Shown here: piece after piece, positions 17,693-26,187 of the stretch | How the letters are laid out: each line of letters begins with the position of its first letter | Position numbering within the stretch: position 1 is the first letter of the stretch | From: an uncultured Sphingomonadaceae bacterium | GTDB lineage: Bacteria > Pseudomonadota > Alphaproteobacteria > Sphingomonadales > Sphingomonadaceae | Direction: 5' to 3' | NCBI GenBank assembly: GCA_937873035.1 | Contig: CALMVA010000030.1 | Coordinates: 1 to 45,978, forward strand | DNA: 45,978 nt | Program-made: the position numbers and the translations under genes | The notes under the pieces: generated by a model | Database searches by the model: none | What the model was told of the DNA's origin: nothing | The model's input: only the letters and a program-made list of their open reading frames with translations

Positions 17693-19818
17693 ACGCGCCC
17701 GCCGCCGCCCATGACCTCCGGCAACTGCCTGAGACGCTGCTCTCCATTCCGGGGATGCATTGCGCGGGCTGCATCTCGAAGATCGAGAACGGCCTTGCGC
17801 TGACGCCGGGCATTGCCGCGGCGCGCGTCAACTTTACGGCAAAGCGCGTCACCGTGACGCACTTGCCGGAGCTGGCAGTGCCACAACTGGTGGAGGCCGT
17901 CGGGCGGCTCGGCTTTGAAGCGCAGCCGGTGCTTGATCCAGCGACGTTCGAAACGGGCGCGGAAAGCCGGACCCTGCTAAAGGCGCTGGCTGTTGCGGGC
18001 TTTGCCTCGATGAACATCATGCTTCTGTCGGTGTCGGTCTGGTCTGGCGCGGAAGGCGGCACGCGCGACTTGTTCCACTGGCTGTCCGCGATGATCGCGC
18101 TGCCGACCATCGCTTATTCCGGGCGACCGTTTTTCCGCTCGGCATGGAAGGCGCTGAGTAACCGGCATACCAATATGGATGTGCCGATTTCCATCGGCGT
18201 GATCCTCACAGCGGCGCTCAGCCTGTTTGAAACCATCGTTCACGGCCCGCACGCCTATTTTGATGGCGCGGTGATGCTCATCTTCTTTCTGCTCGGCGGC
18301 CGCTATCTCGATAGCGTCATGCGGGATCGCGCGCGTGAAGGCGTGGCGGCTCTGCTCAAGCACACCGCGCCCGGTGCGCTTGTGCTGGATGAAGCGGGGC
18401 GCTCCGGCTGGGTCGATGCGAAAGAGCTTCAGCGCGGCATGGTGATGCTGGTGGCCGCAGGTGAACGGCTGGCCGCCGATGGCGTCATCATCAAGGGCGT
18501 TTCCAATTTCGATATGTCGCTTCTCACCGGCGAGTCCGTTCCGGTGTCGCTGGGCATTGAATCGACCGTCCATGCGGGCACGCTCAATCTTGATGCGCCC
18601 ATTGAAGTGCGGGTGACCGAGACAGGTGCAGGCACGGCGATTGCCGACATTGCCCGGATGATGGAACAGGCCGGTCAATCCAAATCGCGCTATGTGCGCG
18701 TGGCGGACCGTGCAGCGCGGCTTTATGCGCCTGCCGTTCATACGCTTGCGGCCTTGAGCTTTGCCGGCTGGATGATCGCGGGTGTGGGCTGGCATGAGGC
18801 GCTCTTGATTGCGGTGGCCGTGCTCATCATCACCTGCCCGTGTGCGCTGGGCCTTGCCGTGCCTGCCGCACAAATCGTGGCGGCGGGCGCGCTCATGAAG
18901 AAGGGCATCCTCGTCAAGGACGGCTCTGCGCTGGAGCGGCTGGCGGAAGTGGATCGCGCGCTGTTCGACAAGACGGGCACGCTGACGCTTGGTCGCCCGG
19001 AGCCGACCAATGTTGATCGCCTTGGGGCGAGCGATGCCGCCATTGCGCTGGGCCTTGCCCGCGCCAGCCGCCACCCGTTGAGCCAGGCGCTGCGGCGCAC
19101 GCTTGAACGCCGCGAGGTGGAGGCCGCCGTGCTGGAAGGTGTTGCCGAACAGCCGGGCTTTGGCATCACCGCGCATTGGCAGGGCGCTCAAGTTTCGCTG
19201 GGTCGTCCCGCGCAGCTGGAGGCCGAAATGTCAGCACTGGCCGTGGAACTCAAGGTTGGTGATCGCGCGCAGCTTTTGACCTTTGAAGATGCGCTGCGCC
19301 CCGATGCGGCAGATGTTGTTACGCAATTGTCTGCGCTGGGGCTGGAAAGCGGCATCATATCTGGGGACCGGGCCAGTGCCGTTGCGCCGGTCGCGCGCGC
19401 GCTTGGCCTGACCGCGCAGACCGGGATGCAGCCGCAGGACAAGCTTGATGCCATAGATCGGCTCTCCACCGCTGGCGCAAAGGTGCTGATGGTGGGCGAC
19501 GGCCTGAACGATGGCCCGGCGCTTGCCGCAGGCTATGCCTCGCTCGCGCCTGCCTCGGCCAGCGATGCCGGGCAGAATGTGGCGGACGCCGTTTTTCTTG
19601 GCGACAGCCTCAAGCCCGTCGTGATTGCCATTCGCGTTGCGCGCGCGACCCAGCGGATCGTGCGGCAAAACTTCGTGATTGCCATCGCCTATAACGCGAT
19701 TGCCGTTCCAATGGCGATTGCAGGCATGGTGACGCCGCTCATTGCTGCGCTGTCCATGTCGGGCTCGTCGCTCATCGTCGTCGCCAATGCGCTGCGACTC
19801 AAAGGGGCGGCACGATGA
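17689..19818 (+). CDS. ccoI: Copper-exporting P1B-type ATPase for cbb3 assembly
   Basis: A 709-residue heavy-metal P-type ATPase (CcoI/FixI). An N-terminal metal-binding motif GMHCAGC uses C25 and C28. The membrane metal-site motif CPCALGLAVP, the phosphorylated aspartate motif DKTGTLTLG, the actuator TGES and the hinge GDGLNDGP are all present. CcoI moves Cu(I) to the periplasm slowly for insertion into cbb3 oxidase rather than for detoxification. Its place between fixH and ccoS supports that role over a general CopA exporter. Confidence 0.95.
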   Translation: MNAPAAAHDLRQLPETLLSIPGMHCAGCISKIENGLALTPGIAAARVNFTAKRVTVTHLPELAVPQLVEAVGRLGFEAQPVLDPATFETGAESRTLLKALAVAGFASMNIMLLSVSVWSGAEGGTRDLFHWLSAMIALPTIAYSGRPFFRSAWKALSNRHTNMDVPISIGVILTAALSLFETIVHGPHAYFDGAVMLIFFLLGGRYLDSVMRDRAREGVAALLKHTAPGALVLDEAGRSGWVDAKELQRGMVMLVAAGERLAADGVIIKGVSNFDMSLLTGESVPVSLGIESTVHAGTLNLDAPIEVRVTETGAGTAIADIARMMEQAGQSKSRYVRVADRAARLYAPAVHTLAALSFAGWMIAGVGWHEALLIAVAVLIITCPCALGLAVPAAQIVAAGALMKKGILVKDGSALERLAEVDRALFDKTGTLTLGRPEPTNVDRLGASDAAIALGLARASRHPLSQALRRTLERREVEAAVLEGVAEQPGFGITAHWQGAQVSLGRPAQLEAEMSALAVELKVGDRAQLLTFEDALRPDAADVVTQLSALGLESGIISGDRASAVAPVARALGLTAQTGMQPQDKLDAIDRLSTAGAKVLMVGDGLNDGPALAAGYASLAPASASDAGQNVADAVFLGDSLKPVVIAIRVARATQRIVRQNFVIAIAYNAIAVPMAIAGMVTPLIAALSMSGSSLIVVANALRLKGAAR

Positions 19819-19973
19819 CAGGCATTGCCATTCTCATCCCGATTGCGCTTGGCCTTGGCCTGCTGGGGCTGGCGGCCTTTTTCTGGTCGCTGCGCAGCGG
19901 ACAATTTGAAGATCTCGACGGCGCAGCGATGCGTATTCTGATCGATGAAGAAAGCCCGGAGGGCGACGCATGA
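19815..19973 (+). CDS. ccoS: cbb3 oxidase maturation protein CcoS
   Basis: A 52-residue membrane peptide. One helix (GIAILIPIALGLGLLGLAAFFW) is followed by SLRSGQFEDLDG, the well-conserved CcoS signature, and an acidic tail. CcoS is needed for cofactor insertion into the oxidase. The ATG overlaps the ccoI stop and its stop overlaps the next start, both as ATGA. Confidence 0.95.
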   Translation: MTGIAILIPIALGLGLLGLAAFFWSLRSGQFEDLDGAAMRILIDEESPEGDA

Positions 19974-20212
19974 TTCTGGTTGGGCGCCATCTCGCGCCTG
20001 TTTTTGCGCTGGCAATCATGCTGCCCGCGCCGATGGCGCAGGCGCGGGTGATTGTGGTCGGTATGTGCGGTGGCGGCACCAGCCGCGTGGTCCTTCCGCA
20101 AGGCGGCAACGGCCCGATGCCCGCCGATGACCATGAGTGCTGCCGCAAGGGCTGCCATGCCGGGTCTGACCGGCGCAAAAAGAACAACCAGTCGCCCGGC
20201 GACTGCTGCTGA
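19970..20212 (+). CDS. Small secreted Cys/His-rich peptide at the end of the cco operon
   Basis: An 80-residue protein that I cannot name. A signal peptide (LAPVFALAIMLPAPMAQA) precedes a mature part of about 54 residues with six cysteines (C33, C57, C58, C62, C79, C80), two histidines (H55, H63) and two methionines. The arrangement HECCRKGCH followed by a terminal CC resembles a metal-binding or disulfide-knotted peptide. The ATG overlaps the ccoS stop (ATGA), so it is read with the oxidase assembly genes, and no gene follows on this strand. A role in periplasmic copper handling for CcoN is an inference from position and residues only. Confidence 0.7.
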   Translation: MILVGRHLAPVFALAIMLPAPMAQARVIVVGMCGGGTSRVVLPQGGNGPMPADDHECCRKGCHAGSDRRKKNNQSPGDCC

Positions 20213-20307
20213 TTTTCTGAAAGGTTGAGAAACGGGATGGCGCGGCTTTTGCGCGGGGCCGCCGCCGTCGCTTCGTTGCGCCCGCTGCGCGCGCGTTTTC
20301 GGCGCAT

Positions 20308-20339
20308 AAAAAGGCGGGGCCGGCGATTGCCAGCCCCGC
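20308..20339 (-). terminator. Rho-independent terminator of the usp-DUF2892-ompW unit
   Basis: On the minus strand GCGGGGC-T-GGC and GCC-G-GCCCCGC pair around the loop AATC, and TTTTT follows directly. It lies 36 bases after the ompW stop, in the right orientation and place to end that transcript. Confidence 0.85.
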
Positions 20340-20374
20340 AGGGGAGGAGCTCTAAGTAACTGGAGTAATCGGGA

Positions 20375-21040
20375 TCAGAGCTTGAAGCCGACGCCCACGC
20401 CGAAGACGAGTGGGTTAAGCTTCACGCGAACGCTCTGCGTGCCGAGATTGGCCGTGACGAGACGCGCCGTCGTGCGGATGTCGATATATTTGACGTCCAG
20501 ATTGAGGAACATCTTGTCATTGATGGCGATGTCGGTGCCGACCTGTGCGGCCCAGCCGAAGCTGCTCTTCATCTTGACATCGGTCGAACCGGCGACGGCT
20601 TCAAAGCCCGATGAGGCCTTTTTTGAATAGAAGAGCGTGTAGTTGATGCCAGCGCCGACATAGGGACGAACCTTGCCTTCAGGCACAAAGTGATATTGCG
20701 CGGTCAGCGTCGGAGGCAGAACCCAAGTCGAAGCCAGCTTGCCGATGCCGCCGGTCGTGCCGGTAACGCCCGAAACGCTGTGCTTCGTGGTTGCGGCAAT
20801 CAGCTCGAAGCCGATATTGTCGGTGACCATCTTGGTGATGTCGACTTCAGGCGTGACGGCGTTGTTGACCTGAACGGTTTCCGCCGGAAGCGTCGGAAGA
20901 ATTCCGCCCGATTTTTCATTGGGGGCAACCATGATGCCGCGCAGGCGCACATAGGTGTCGCCCGCCGCCGCCATGGCGGGGGTTGCAACGGCGCTGGCGA
21001 GAATGGTTGCCAGCAGAATTTTCCCCTTTTGGATGCTCAT
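20375..21040 (-). CDS. OmpW family outer membrane protein
   Basis: An eight-stranded outer-membrane beta-barrel of 221 residues. A signal peptide (KGKILLATILASAVATPAMA) leads to alternating hydrophobic strands such as VRPYVGAGINYTLFYS, FGWAAQVGTDIAINDKMFLNLDVKYIDI and a C-terminal FGVGVGFKL, which ends in an aromatic-hydrophobic barrel signal. OmpW proteins allow small hydrophobic molecules through the outer membrane and are often induced at low oxygen. AAGGAG upstream supports the ATG at 21040. It lies 28 bases after the DUF2892 gene, so it is probably co-transcribed from the shared FNR box far upstream. Confidence 0.9.
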   Translation of the reverse strand: MSIQKGKILLATILASAVATPAMAAAGDTYVRLRGIMVAPNEKSGGILPTLPAETVQVNNAVTPEVDITKMVTDNIGFELIAATTKHSVSGVTGTTGGIGKLASTWVLPPTLTAQYHFVPEGKVRPYVGAGINYTLFYSKKASSGFEAVAGSTDVKMKSSFGWAAQVGTDIAINDKMFLNLDVKYIDIRTTARLVTANLGTQSVRVKLNPLVFGVGVGFKL

Positions 21041-21068
21041 TGATTTCTCCTTTGGTGAGCAGTTGAAG

Positions 21069-21254
21069 CTATTTCCGGCAGGTGTTGATGCCGAAGATCC
21101 GGTAGGCCGGGCAGAAGCGGAACAGCCCGGTGAAAAGCGGGACGAGGCCAACCCAGCCCAAAGGCGTTTTCGGCCCCACAAAGACGAGCGCGATCAGCAC
21201 AAGGCCCGCGACGATCCGCAGGAGCCGATCAAGCGATCCGACATTGACGCCCAT
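21069..21254 (-). CDS. YgaP-like DUF2892 small membrane protein
   Basis: A 61-residue inner-membrane protein with two closely spaced helices (IVAGLVLIALVFVG and LGWVGLVPLFTGLF). It ends in FRFCPAYRIFGINTCRK, where the conserved CPAY...NTC motif is diagnostic of the DUF2892/YgaP transmembrane domain. The family is associated with sulfur or thiol stress, but its function is unsettled. I chose the start at 21254 (MGVNVGSLDR) because GGGAG then stands about seven bases upstream; an ATG at 21260 is nearly as good. It lies 20 bases after the usp stop. Confidence 0.88.
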   Translation of the reverse strand: MGVNVGSLDRLLRIVAGLVLIALVFVGPKTPLGWVGLVPLFTGLFRFCPAYRIFGINTCRK

Positions 21255-21274
21255 GTTCATTCTCCCTTTCCGCT

Positions 21275-22087
21275 TCACCGGCCCAAAAGGACCGGAATGT
21301 CGGAATGTGTTGAAAGGCGGCGCGTGACCCCGCCCAGCAGCGTCTGGCGCAGGCGAGAGTGGCCATAGGCACCGATCAGGATCGCGCCTGCACCAAGGAC
21401 TTTCGCCGCTTGTGAAATCAGGCTGTCCGCCGGGCCGTCGCCGCTCGCAAAGCTCTGCAGGTCAGAGCCGATGCCGTGGCGCGAGAGATAGGCCGAGGCT
21501 TCGGTCTGCGGATAGTCTTCGCCATCCTCGCCCACCGAGACGAGCGTCACGGAACTGGCGAGCTTGAGTGCGGGAAGTGCCTCGCGGATGGCGCGGGCGG
21601 CTTCTTCCGAAGCATTCCAGCCGATCACGACCGGGGCCGTGGCATCATAGCGATTGACGCCTGCGGGCACGACCAGAACGGGGCATCCGGCATTGACGGC
21701 GACATCATCGACAATGGCGAGCGGGCTTTCCGCCCCGGTGCGTTCCCGCCCGGCCTGGCTCAGAATGACGAGGTCGGCCAGCGATGAGACTGAAACGAGC
21801 GTCTGCGCCGGATCACCATCATAAGATTGCCAGTCCCAGCGGACATCTTCGTTCTTCAGGCGGGCCTCCACCTTGGCGCGCATCTGGTCTTCCGCTTCAC
21901 GCAGACCTTCCACCAGCGCGCCGCTGGCGAACACACCCCCCATGGGATCAAAACCGACATAAGCGGTAAAGGGCGTCACATAGGCGCAGGTCAGATGGGC
22001 GTCGTGCGCGCGGCAGACGTCGAGCGCCACCGAAAGGCGGCTTTCAAACCCAGTGTCCTCATATGTGTGGAGCAAGATCGATTTCAC
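21275..22087 (-). CDS. Tandem universal stress protein (UspA family)
   Basis: A 270-residue cytosolic protein with two Usp-type alpha/beta domains. The first starts MKSILLHTYEDTG; the second contains APVVIGWNASEEAARAI and ends with GAYGHSRLRQTLLGGVTR, the ATP-binding G-x2-G-type loop, then SDIPVLLGR. FNR-type regulators induce such two-domain Usp proteins in many proteobacteria. The start faces hemN across a 137-base gap holding an FNR box whose centre is about 94 bases from this ATG. That is suitable for activation with a leader of roughly 50 bases. Confidence 0.92.
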   Translation of the reverse strand: MKSILLHTYEDTGFESRLSVALDVCRAHDAHLTCAYVTPFTAYVGFDPMGGVFASGALVEGLREAEDQMRAKVEARLKNEDVRWDWQSYDGDPAQTLVSVSSLADLVILSQAGRERTGAESPLAIVDDVAVNAGCPVLVVPAGVNRYDATAPVVIGWNASEEAARAIREALPALKLASSVTLVSVGEDGEDYPQTEASAYLSRHGIGSDLQSFASGDGPADSLISQAAKVLGAGAILIGAYGHSRLRQTLLGGVTRRLSTHSDIPVLLGR

Positions 22088-22174
22088 GACTGCCGCTGCC
22101 CTTCTGGCTCGTTTAACTGCTACTGTTTTGGGGGTTTTTGAGCGACCCGTCTTTGACCGATGACAAGAAGTTGC

Positions 22175-22188
22175 TTGATCGAGGTCAA
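22175..22188. promoter_or_regulatory. FNR/FixK box between usp and hemN
   Basis: TTGATCGAGGTCAA matches TTGAT-N4-(A/G)TCAA. It lies in the gap between the divergent usp and hemN genes. If used at -41.5 toward hemN the transcript would begin almost at the ATG (22225). Toward usp it would leave a leader of about 53 bases. It may serve both directions. Confidence 0.8.
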
Positions 22189-22224
22189 AGCCGTGTGGCG
22201 TGGCTTTCCGCTAGGCCTAGGCGA

Positions 22225-23526
22225 ATGTGGCGCTATCACTCGGAACTCATTGAGCGGCCTGTCCCGCGCTATACGAGCTACCCTCCTGCAACTGCGTTTC
22301 GGGAGGATGTGGGGGCGGATGCGCAGGCGCAGGCGCTGAACGCGGTTGGTGCTGGCACGCCGCTCTCGCTCTATGTCCACATTCCCTATTGTCAGCAGAT
22401 TTGCTGGTATTGCGGATGCAACACGGGCGTTGCAGGCAAAACGCATCGGCTGACGGCTTATCTGGCCGCGCTTGAGGCGGAGATTTCACTCGTCGCCAAA
22501 ATGCTGGGTGGGCGTGGCAAGCTGCACCGCATTGCCTTTGGCGGCGGTAGCCCCAACGCCATTGATCCCATCGCCTTTGTCCGGCTGGTTGACCGGCTGG
22601 TCACGATCTTTGGCGGCGGGCAGGCACCTGATATTTCAGTCGAGATTGATCCGCGCGCCTTTACGCCCGAATGGGCGATGACACTCGCCATCGCGCAAGT
22701 TTCGCGCGTCAGTTTTGGCGTCCAGAGCTTTGATGAGCATATTCAGGCCGCCATTGGCCGCATCCAGCCCGTGTCGATGATCGACACCTGCATCTCCGCC
22801 CTGCGCGCACGCGGCATCAAGGCGATCAATTTCGATCTGATGTATGGCCTGCCGTTCCAGACCATCGAAAAGCTGGATGCGACGCTCGATGAGGTTGTCC
22901 GTATGCGGCCAAGCCGCGTGGCGCTGTTTGGCTATGCACACGTGCCGCAGATGTTCCCGCGCCAGCGTCGTATAGACGTGTCTGCGCTGCCCGGCCATGC
23001 CGAGCGGTTTGAACAGGCCGCGCACGGGCATGATCGGCTGGTGCGCGAAGGCTATGTCGCCATTGGCTTCGATCATTTTGCACTGCCCGAAGATCCGTTG
23101 GCGGTTGCCGCGCAAAAGGGGCAGGTGCGGCGAAATTTCCAGGGCTTTACCGAAGATCAGGCAGAAGTGCTCATTGGCTTTGGCGCAAGCTCGATCAGCC
23201 TGTTCCCCGATCTGATTGTCCAGAATGAGAAGAATCCCGGCGCTTATCGGGAGCTGGTCGGCCAGTCACGTTTGCCCGGCACGCGCGGTGTGCGGCGCGG
23301 CGATGATGATCGCGCGCGCGGCGCGCAGATTGAAAATCTGCTCTGCCAGCTTCAGACTCGGCTTGATCCGCAAATGCTCGACCCGCAGCTGGATGCCATG
23401 CTCTCGCACTTTGTGTCGCTGGGCATATTGGAACGCTGTGGCGACACGCTGAAGATCACGCATGAAGGGCGGCCTTATGCGCGCAACATCGCGGCCGCTT
23501 TTGATCGGCACGCCGCCGCGCACTGA
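22225..23526 (+). CDS. hemN: Oxygen-independent coproporphyrinogen III oxidase
   Basis: A radical SAM enzyme of 433 residues that converts coproporphyrinogen III to protoporphyrinogen IX without O2, needed for heme under low oxygen. The cluster motif CQQICWYCGC gives the C-x3-C-x2-C ligands at C56, C60 and C63, with the further Cys C65 found in true HemN. The N-terminal RPVPRYTSYPPATAF and the LYVHIPYC segments are typical of HemN rather than HemW. I prefer the ATG at 22225 over more upstream non-ATG starts because the family N-terminus aligns there. The FNR box at 22175-22188 lies directly upstream. Confidence 0.95.
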   Translation: MWRYHSELIERPVPRYTSYPPATAFREDVGADAQAQALNAVGAGTPLSLYVHIPYCQQICWYCGCNTGVAGKTHRLTAYLAALEAEISLVAKMLGGRGKLHRIAFGGGSPNAIDPIAFVRLVDRLVTIFGGGQAPDISVEIDPRAFTPEWAMTLAIAQVSRVSFGVQSFDEHIQAAIGRIQPVSMIDTCISALRARGIKAINFDLMYGLPFQTIEKLDATLDEVVRMRPSRVALFGYAHVPQMFPRQRRIDVSALPGHAERFEQAAHGHDRLVREGYVAIGFDHFALPEDPLAVAAQKGQVRRNFQGFTEDQAEVLIGFGASSISLFPDLIVQNEKNPGAYRELVGQSRLPGTRGVRRGDDDRARGAQIENLLCQLQTRLDPQMLDPQLDAMLSHFVSLGILERCGDTLKITHEGRPYARNIAAAFDRHAAAH

Positions 23527-23535
23527 AAGCGGCGT

Positions 23536-24396
23536 TCAAAACCAGAAGCGGATGCCCGCTACCAGACTGTGCTCGCGCGTGTCATGTCCATCGGCCCGCG
23601 CATAGTCGGCGGTCTTGCCAACTGACCAGCCCCAATGTGCGCCGATATAAGGCGCGAACTCGCGGCGGATTTCATACCGCAGGCGCAGGCCAAGTTCGGC
23701 ACTGGTAAGGCCATCGCCCACCCGCGCGGCGGGCATTTCCTGCGCTGAAAGGTTGATCTCCGCGCGCGGCTGAAGGATCAGGCGCTGGGTCAGGCGCTGG
23801 TCATAGCCGACTTCAAGGCGCGCCGTTGCTTGCCCCTTGTCTGAAAGGAAGGCGGCGGCCTGCACTTCAAACTGATAAGGCACGCGCCCCTCAACGCCGA
23901 GCGTGGCCCAACTGCGCTGGGGCGCTGTGCCAAAATCCTGCCGCAAACCCGCTTGCAGGGTCCACCATGGGTCAAGCGCCCTGGCGTAGAGCGCCTGAAC
24001 TTCACCATGTTCAAGCGCCGCGCCGAGGCTGCCTTCACCCTTGCTCTTGAGCATCACCCGGTCAACATCGCCCCACCATGTCTCGCCTTCCCATGCATAG
24101 CCGTTACGCCCTTCATGGATGCGCAGTTCTGCAAGATCGAGCGTGGTCTTGCTATAAACGGGCCGGGGCGGGTGCATTTCGGCAGCCGCAGCGGCGGCCA
24201 TGTCTTTTGCATCCCAATAGCGGGCGGCGGGGCTGTCATGCGCAACCGGCGGCGCTTCGGCACTGCCCGGCGGCTGGTCGGTTCCGGTCGGTTCTGCGAC
24301 ATCGTCAGGGGCCTCCACCGGCATATGATGCCCGGAGTGCTGTGCAAGTGCCGGAGTCGTGCCGGCAGCGAGCAGAAGCAGCAGGATCAGCCTCAT
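23536..24396 (-). CDS. copB: Copper resistance protein B (outer membrane)
   Basis: A 286-residue CopB-family protein (PcoB type). A signal peptide (MRLILLLLLAAGTTPALA) is followed by a His/Met-bearing segment beginning HSGHHMPVE and then a beta-barrel that starts near YSKTTLDLAELRIHEG and ends in LVAGIRFWF with a terminal Phe. It is thought to bind or sequester copper at the outer membrane. The start overlaps the copA stop as ATGA, so the two are coupled. The N-terminal His/Met region here is short compared with plasmid-borne PcoB. Confidence 0.92.
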   Translation of the reverse strand: MRLILLLLLAAGTTPALAQHSGHHMPVEAPDDVAEPTGTDQPPGSAEAPPVAHDSPAARYWDAKDMAAAAAAEMHPPRPVYSKTTLDLAELRIHEGRNGYAWEGETWWGDVDRVMLKSKGEGSLGAALEHGEVQALYARALDPWWTLQAGLRQDFGTAPQRSWATLGVEGRVPYQFEVQAAAFLSDKGQATARLEVGYDQRLTQRLILQPRAEINLSAQEMPAARVGDGLTSAELGLRLRYEIRREFAPYIGAHWGWSVGKTADYARADGHDTREHSLVAGIRFWF

Positions 24397-26075
24397 GCCG
24401 CCGCCCCTTCCATTGGGCGGACCTGCACCACGCGCATCATCCCCATCGCCATGTGGAGGAAGAGGTGGCAGTGGAAGGCCCAGTCGCCGGGAAGCGCGGT
24501 CACGTCCCAACTGACTTTGCCGCCGGGCAGCACGTTCACGGTATGCTTGCGCGGTGAATGATCGCCATGGCCCGTCACCAGCTCGAAGAAATGGCCGTGC
24601 AGGTGGATGGGGTGCGCCATCATCGTATCGTTGATAAGCGTCACGCGCACGCGCTCGCCGGAGCGCATGGGGATGGGCTCGTGCGCCTCGCGCATCGTCT
24701 TGCCGTCCATCGACCACATATAGCGGTCCATCGCGCCGGTCAGATGCACTTCGATTTCGCGTTCGGCAGCGCGCACATCGGGGTTGCGCTCCAGCGCCAC
24801 GAGATCGCGATAGACGAGCACGCGATGGTCAAGCCCATCAAGGCCAAGGCCGGGGTCGCCCGTGCGGTCCATCGGCATCGGGTTTATCATTTCCACGCCG
24901 GGGCCAAGCTTCACCTGCGGGGCGTTGTTGCCATCGCGCATCGAATGGCCCGACATATCCATGCCCTCCATTTCCATCCCCATGTCCTTCATGGTGAGCA
25001 GCGGGCGGGCGCGCAGCGGTGGCACCGGCGCGCGCATCCCGGCGCGTGGGGCGAGTGTCGCTACGGCCATGCCTGATCGGTCAACCGTTTCCCCAACAAT
25101 GGTGAAGGCGCGATCTTCGACGGGCGTCACGATCACATCATAGGTTTCGCCCGGAGACATCTGGAACTCGTCGACCATCACCGGGCGAACATCCAGCCCG
25201 TCTGCGGCCACGACCTGCATGGCAAGGCCGGGGATGCGCACGTTGAACACGCTCATTGCAGCCCCGTTGATGAAGCGCAGCCGCACCCGCTCTCCGGGCT
25301 TGAACAGGGCTGTCCAGTTGCCGCCCGGCCCGTGACCGTTGATGAGGTGGCGCATCACCTTGCCCGTCGCGTCCGAAAGATCGGTCGGGTCCATGCGCAT
25401 CTGCCCCCAGGCGAGGCGGTCAGCAAGCGACTGATCCTTGCCGGAGAGCAGCCCGGCCAGTGTCTGGCGCTGGTGGTTGTAATAGCCCGGCTCGACCTTG
25501 AGGTTGCGCAGGATGCGCGCGGGATGAACGAAGCTGTGGTCGCTCAGCATCACCACATGGTCGCGATCATAAGGTGCCGCGTCCGGCCCGGCGGGGTCGA
25601 TAACGATCGGCCCATATTGGCCCATCATTTCCTGCAAGCCCGAATGGCTGTGATACCAGTAAGTGCCCGCCTGTTCGATGGGGAAGTCGTAGGTGAAGCG
25701 CGTGTGCGGCTTGATGCCGGGGAAGGACACGCCGGGCACGCCATCCATCTGGAAGGGCAGCAGCAGCCCGTGCCAGTGGAGCGAGGTGTCTTCATCAAGC
25801 GTGTTTTCCACCGTCAGCCGGAAGGTCTGGCCCTGTTTCAGGCGCAGCAGCGGCGCGGGCACGGTGCCGTTGATGCTGATCGCGCGCGCGGGCTTGCCGT
25901 CGATGGAGAGCGTATCGCGCGCGACGCGCAGGGTGATGTCTTCACCCGAAAGCGTTGGCAGCCCGGTTGAAACGGGTTGTGCCCACACCGGGTAGCGCGG
26001 TGCAAGTGCCAGCGCCCCGCCGCCAAGTGCAGCACCTTTCACCAGTGCGCGGCGCGAAAGAAGATGGGTCGTCAT
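24393..26075 (-). CDS. copA: Periplasmic multicopper oxidase CopA
   Basis: A copper-resistance multicopper oxidase of about 560 residues that oxidises Cu(I) in the periplasm. The N-terminus carries a twin-arginine signal (SRRALVKGAALGGGALAL). The copper sites are LHWHGLLLPFQMDG, WYHSHSG, HPIHLHGHFFELV and HCHLFLHMAMGMM. A Met-rich stretch (MKDMGMEMEGMDMSGHSM) between domains probably collects Cu(I). I chose the ATG at 26075 because it puts the Tat motif near the start; an upstream reading from 26111 is unnecessary. It is first in the copA-copB unit and divergent from the copC-like gene. Confidence 0.95.
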   Translation of the reverse strand: MTTHLLSRRALVKGAALGGGALALAPRYPVWAQPVSTGLPTLSGEDITLRVARDTLSIDGKPARAISINGTVPAPLLRLKQGQTFRLTVENTLDEDTSLHWHGLLLPFQMDGVPGVSFPGIKPHTRFTYDFPIEQAGTYWYHSHSGLQEMMGQYGPIVIDPAGPDAAPYDRDHVVMLSDHSFVHPARILRNLKVEPGYYNHQRQTLAGLLSGKDQSLADRLAWGQMRMDPTDLSDATGKVMRHLINGHGPGGNWTALFKPGERVRLRFINGAAMSVFNVRIPGLAMQVVAADGLDVRPVMVDEFQMSPGETYDVIVTPVEDRAFTIVGETVDRSGMAVATLAPRAGMRAPVPPLRARPLLTMKDMGMEMEGMDMSGHSMRDGNNAPQVKLGPGVEMINPMPMDRTGDPGLGLDGLDHRVLVYRDLVALERNPDVRAAEREIEVHLTGAMDRYMWSMDGKTMREAHEPIPMRSGERVRVTLINDTMMAHPIHLHGHFFELVTGHGDHSPRKHTVNVLPGGKVSWDVTALPGDWAFHCHLFLHMAMGMMRVVQVRPMEGAAA

Positions 26076-26187
26076 TGGGTGTCGCGTGGCAAGCCTGCCA
26101 AATCCTTGCAAAAATCCGGTGCGAAATCGCGGGAAGTTGATTAGGCCCTATCTATGTCGCGCCTGTGTGCGTTCCAAGGAGCAAATC

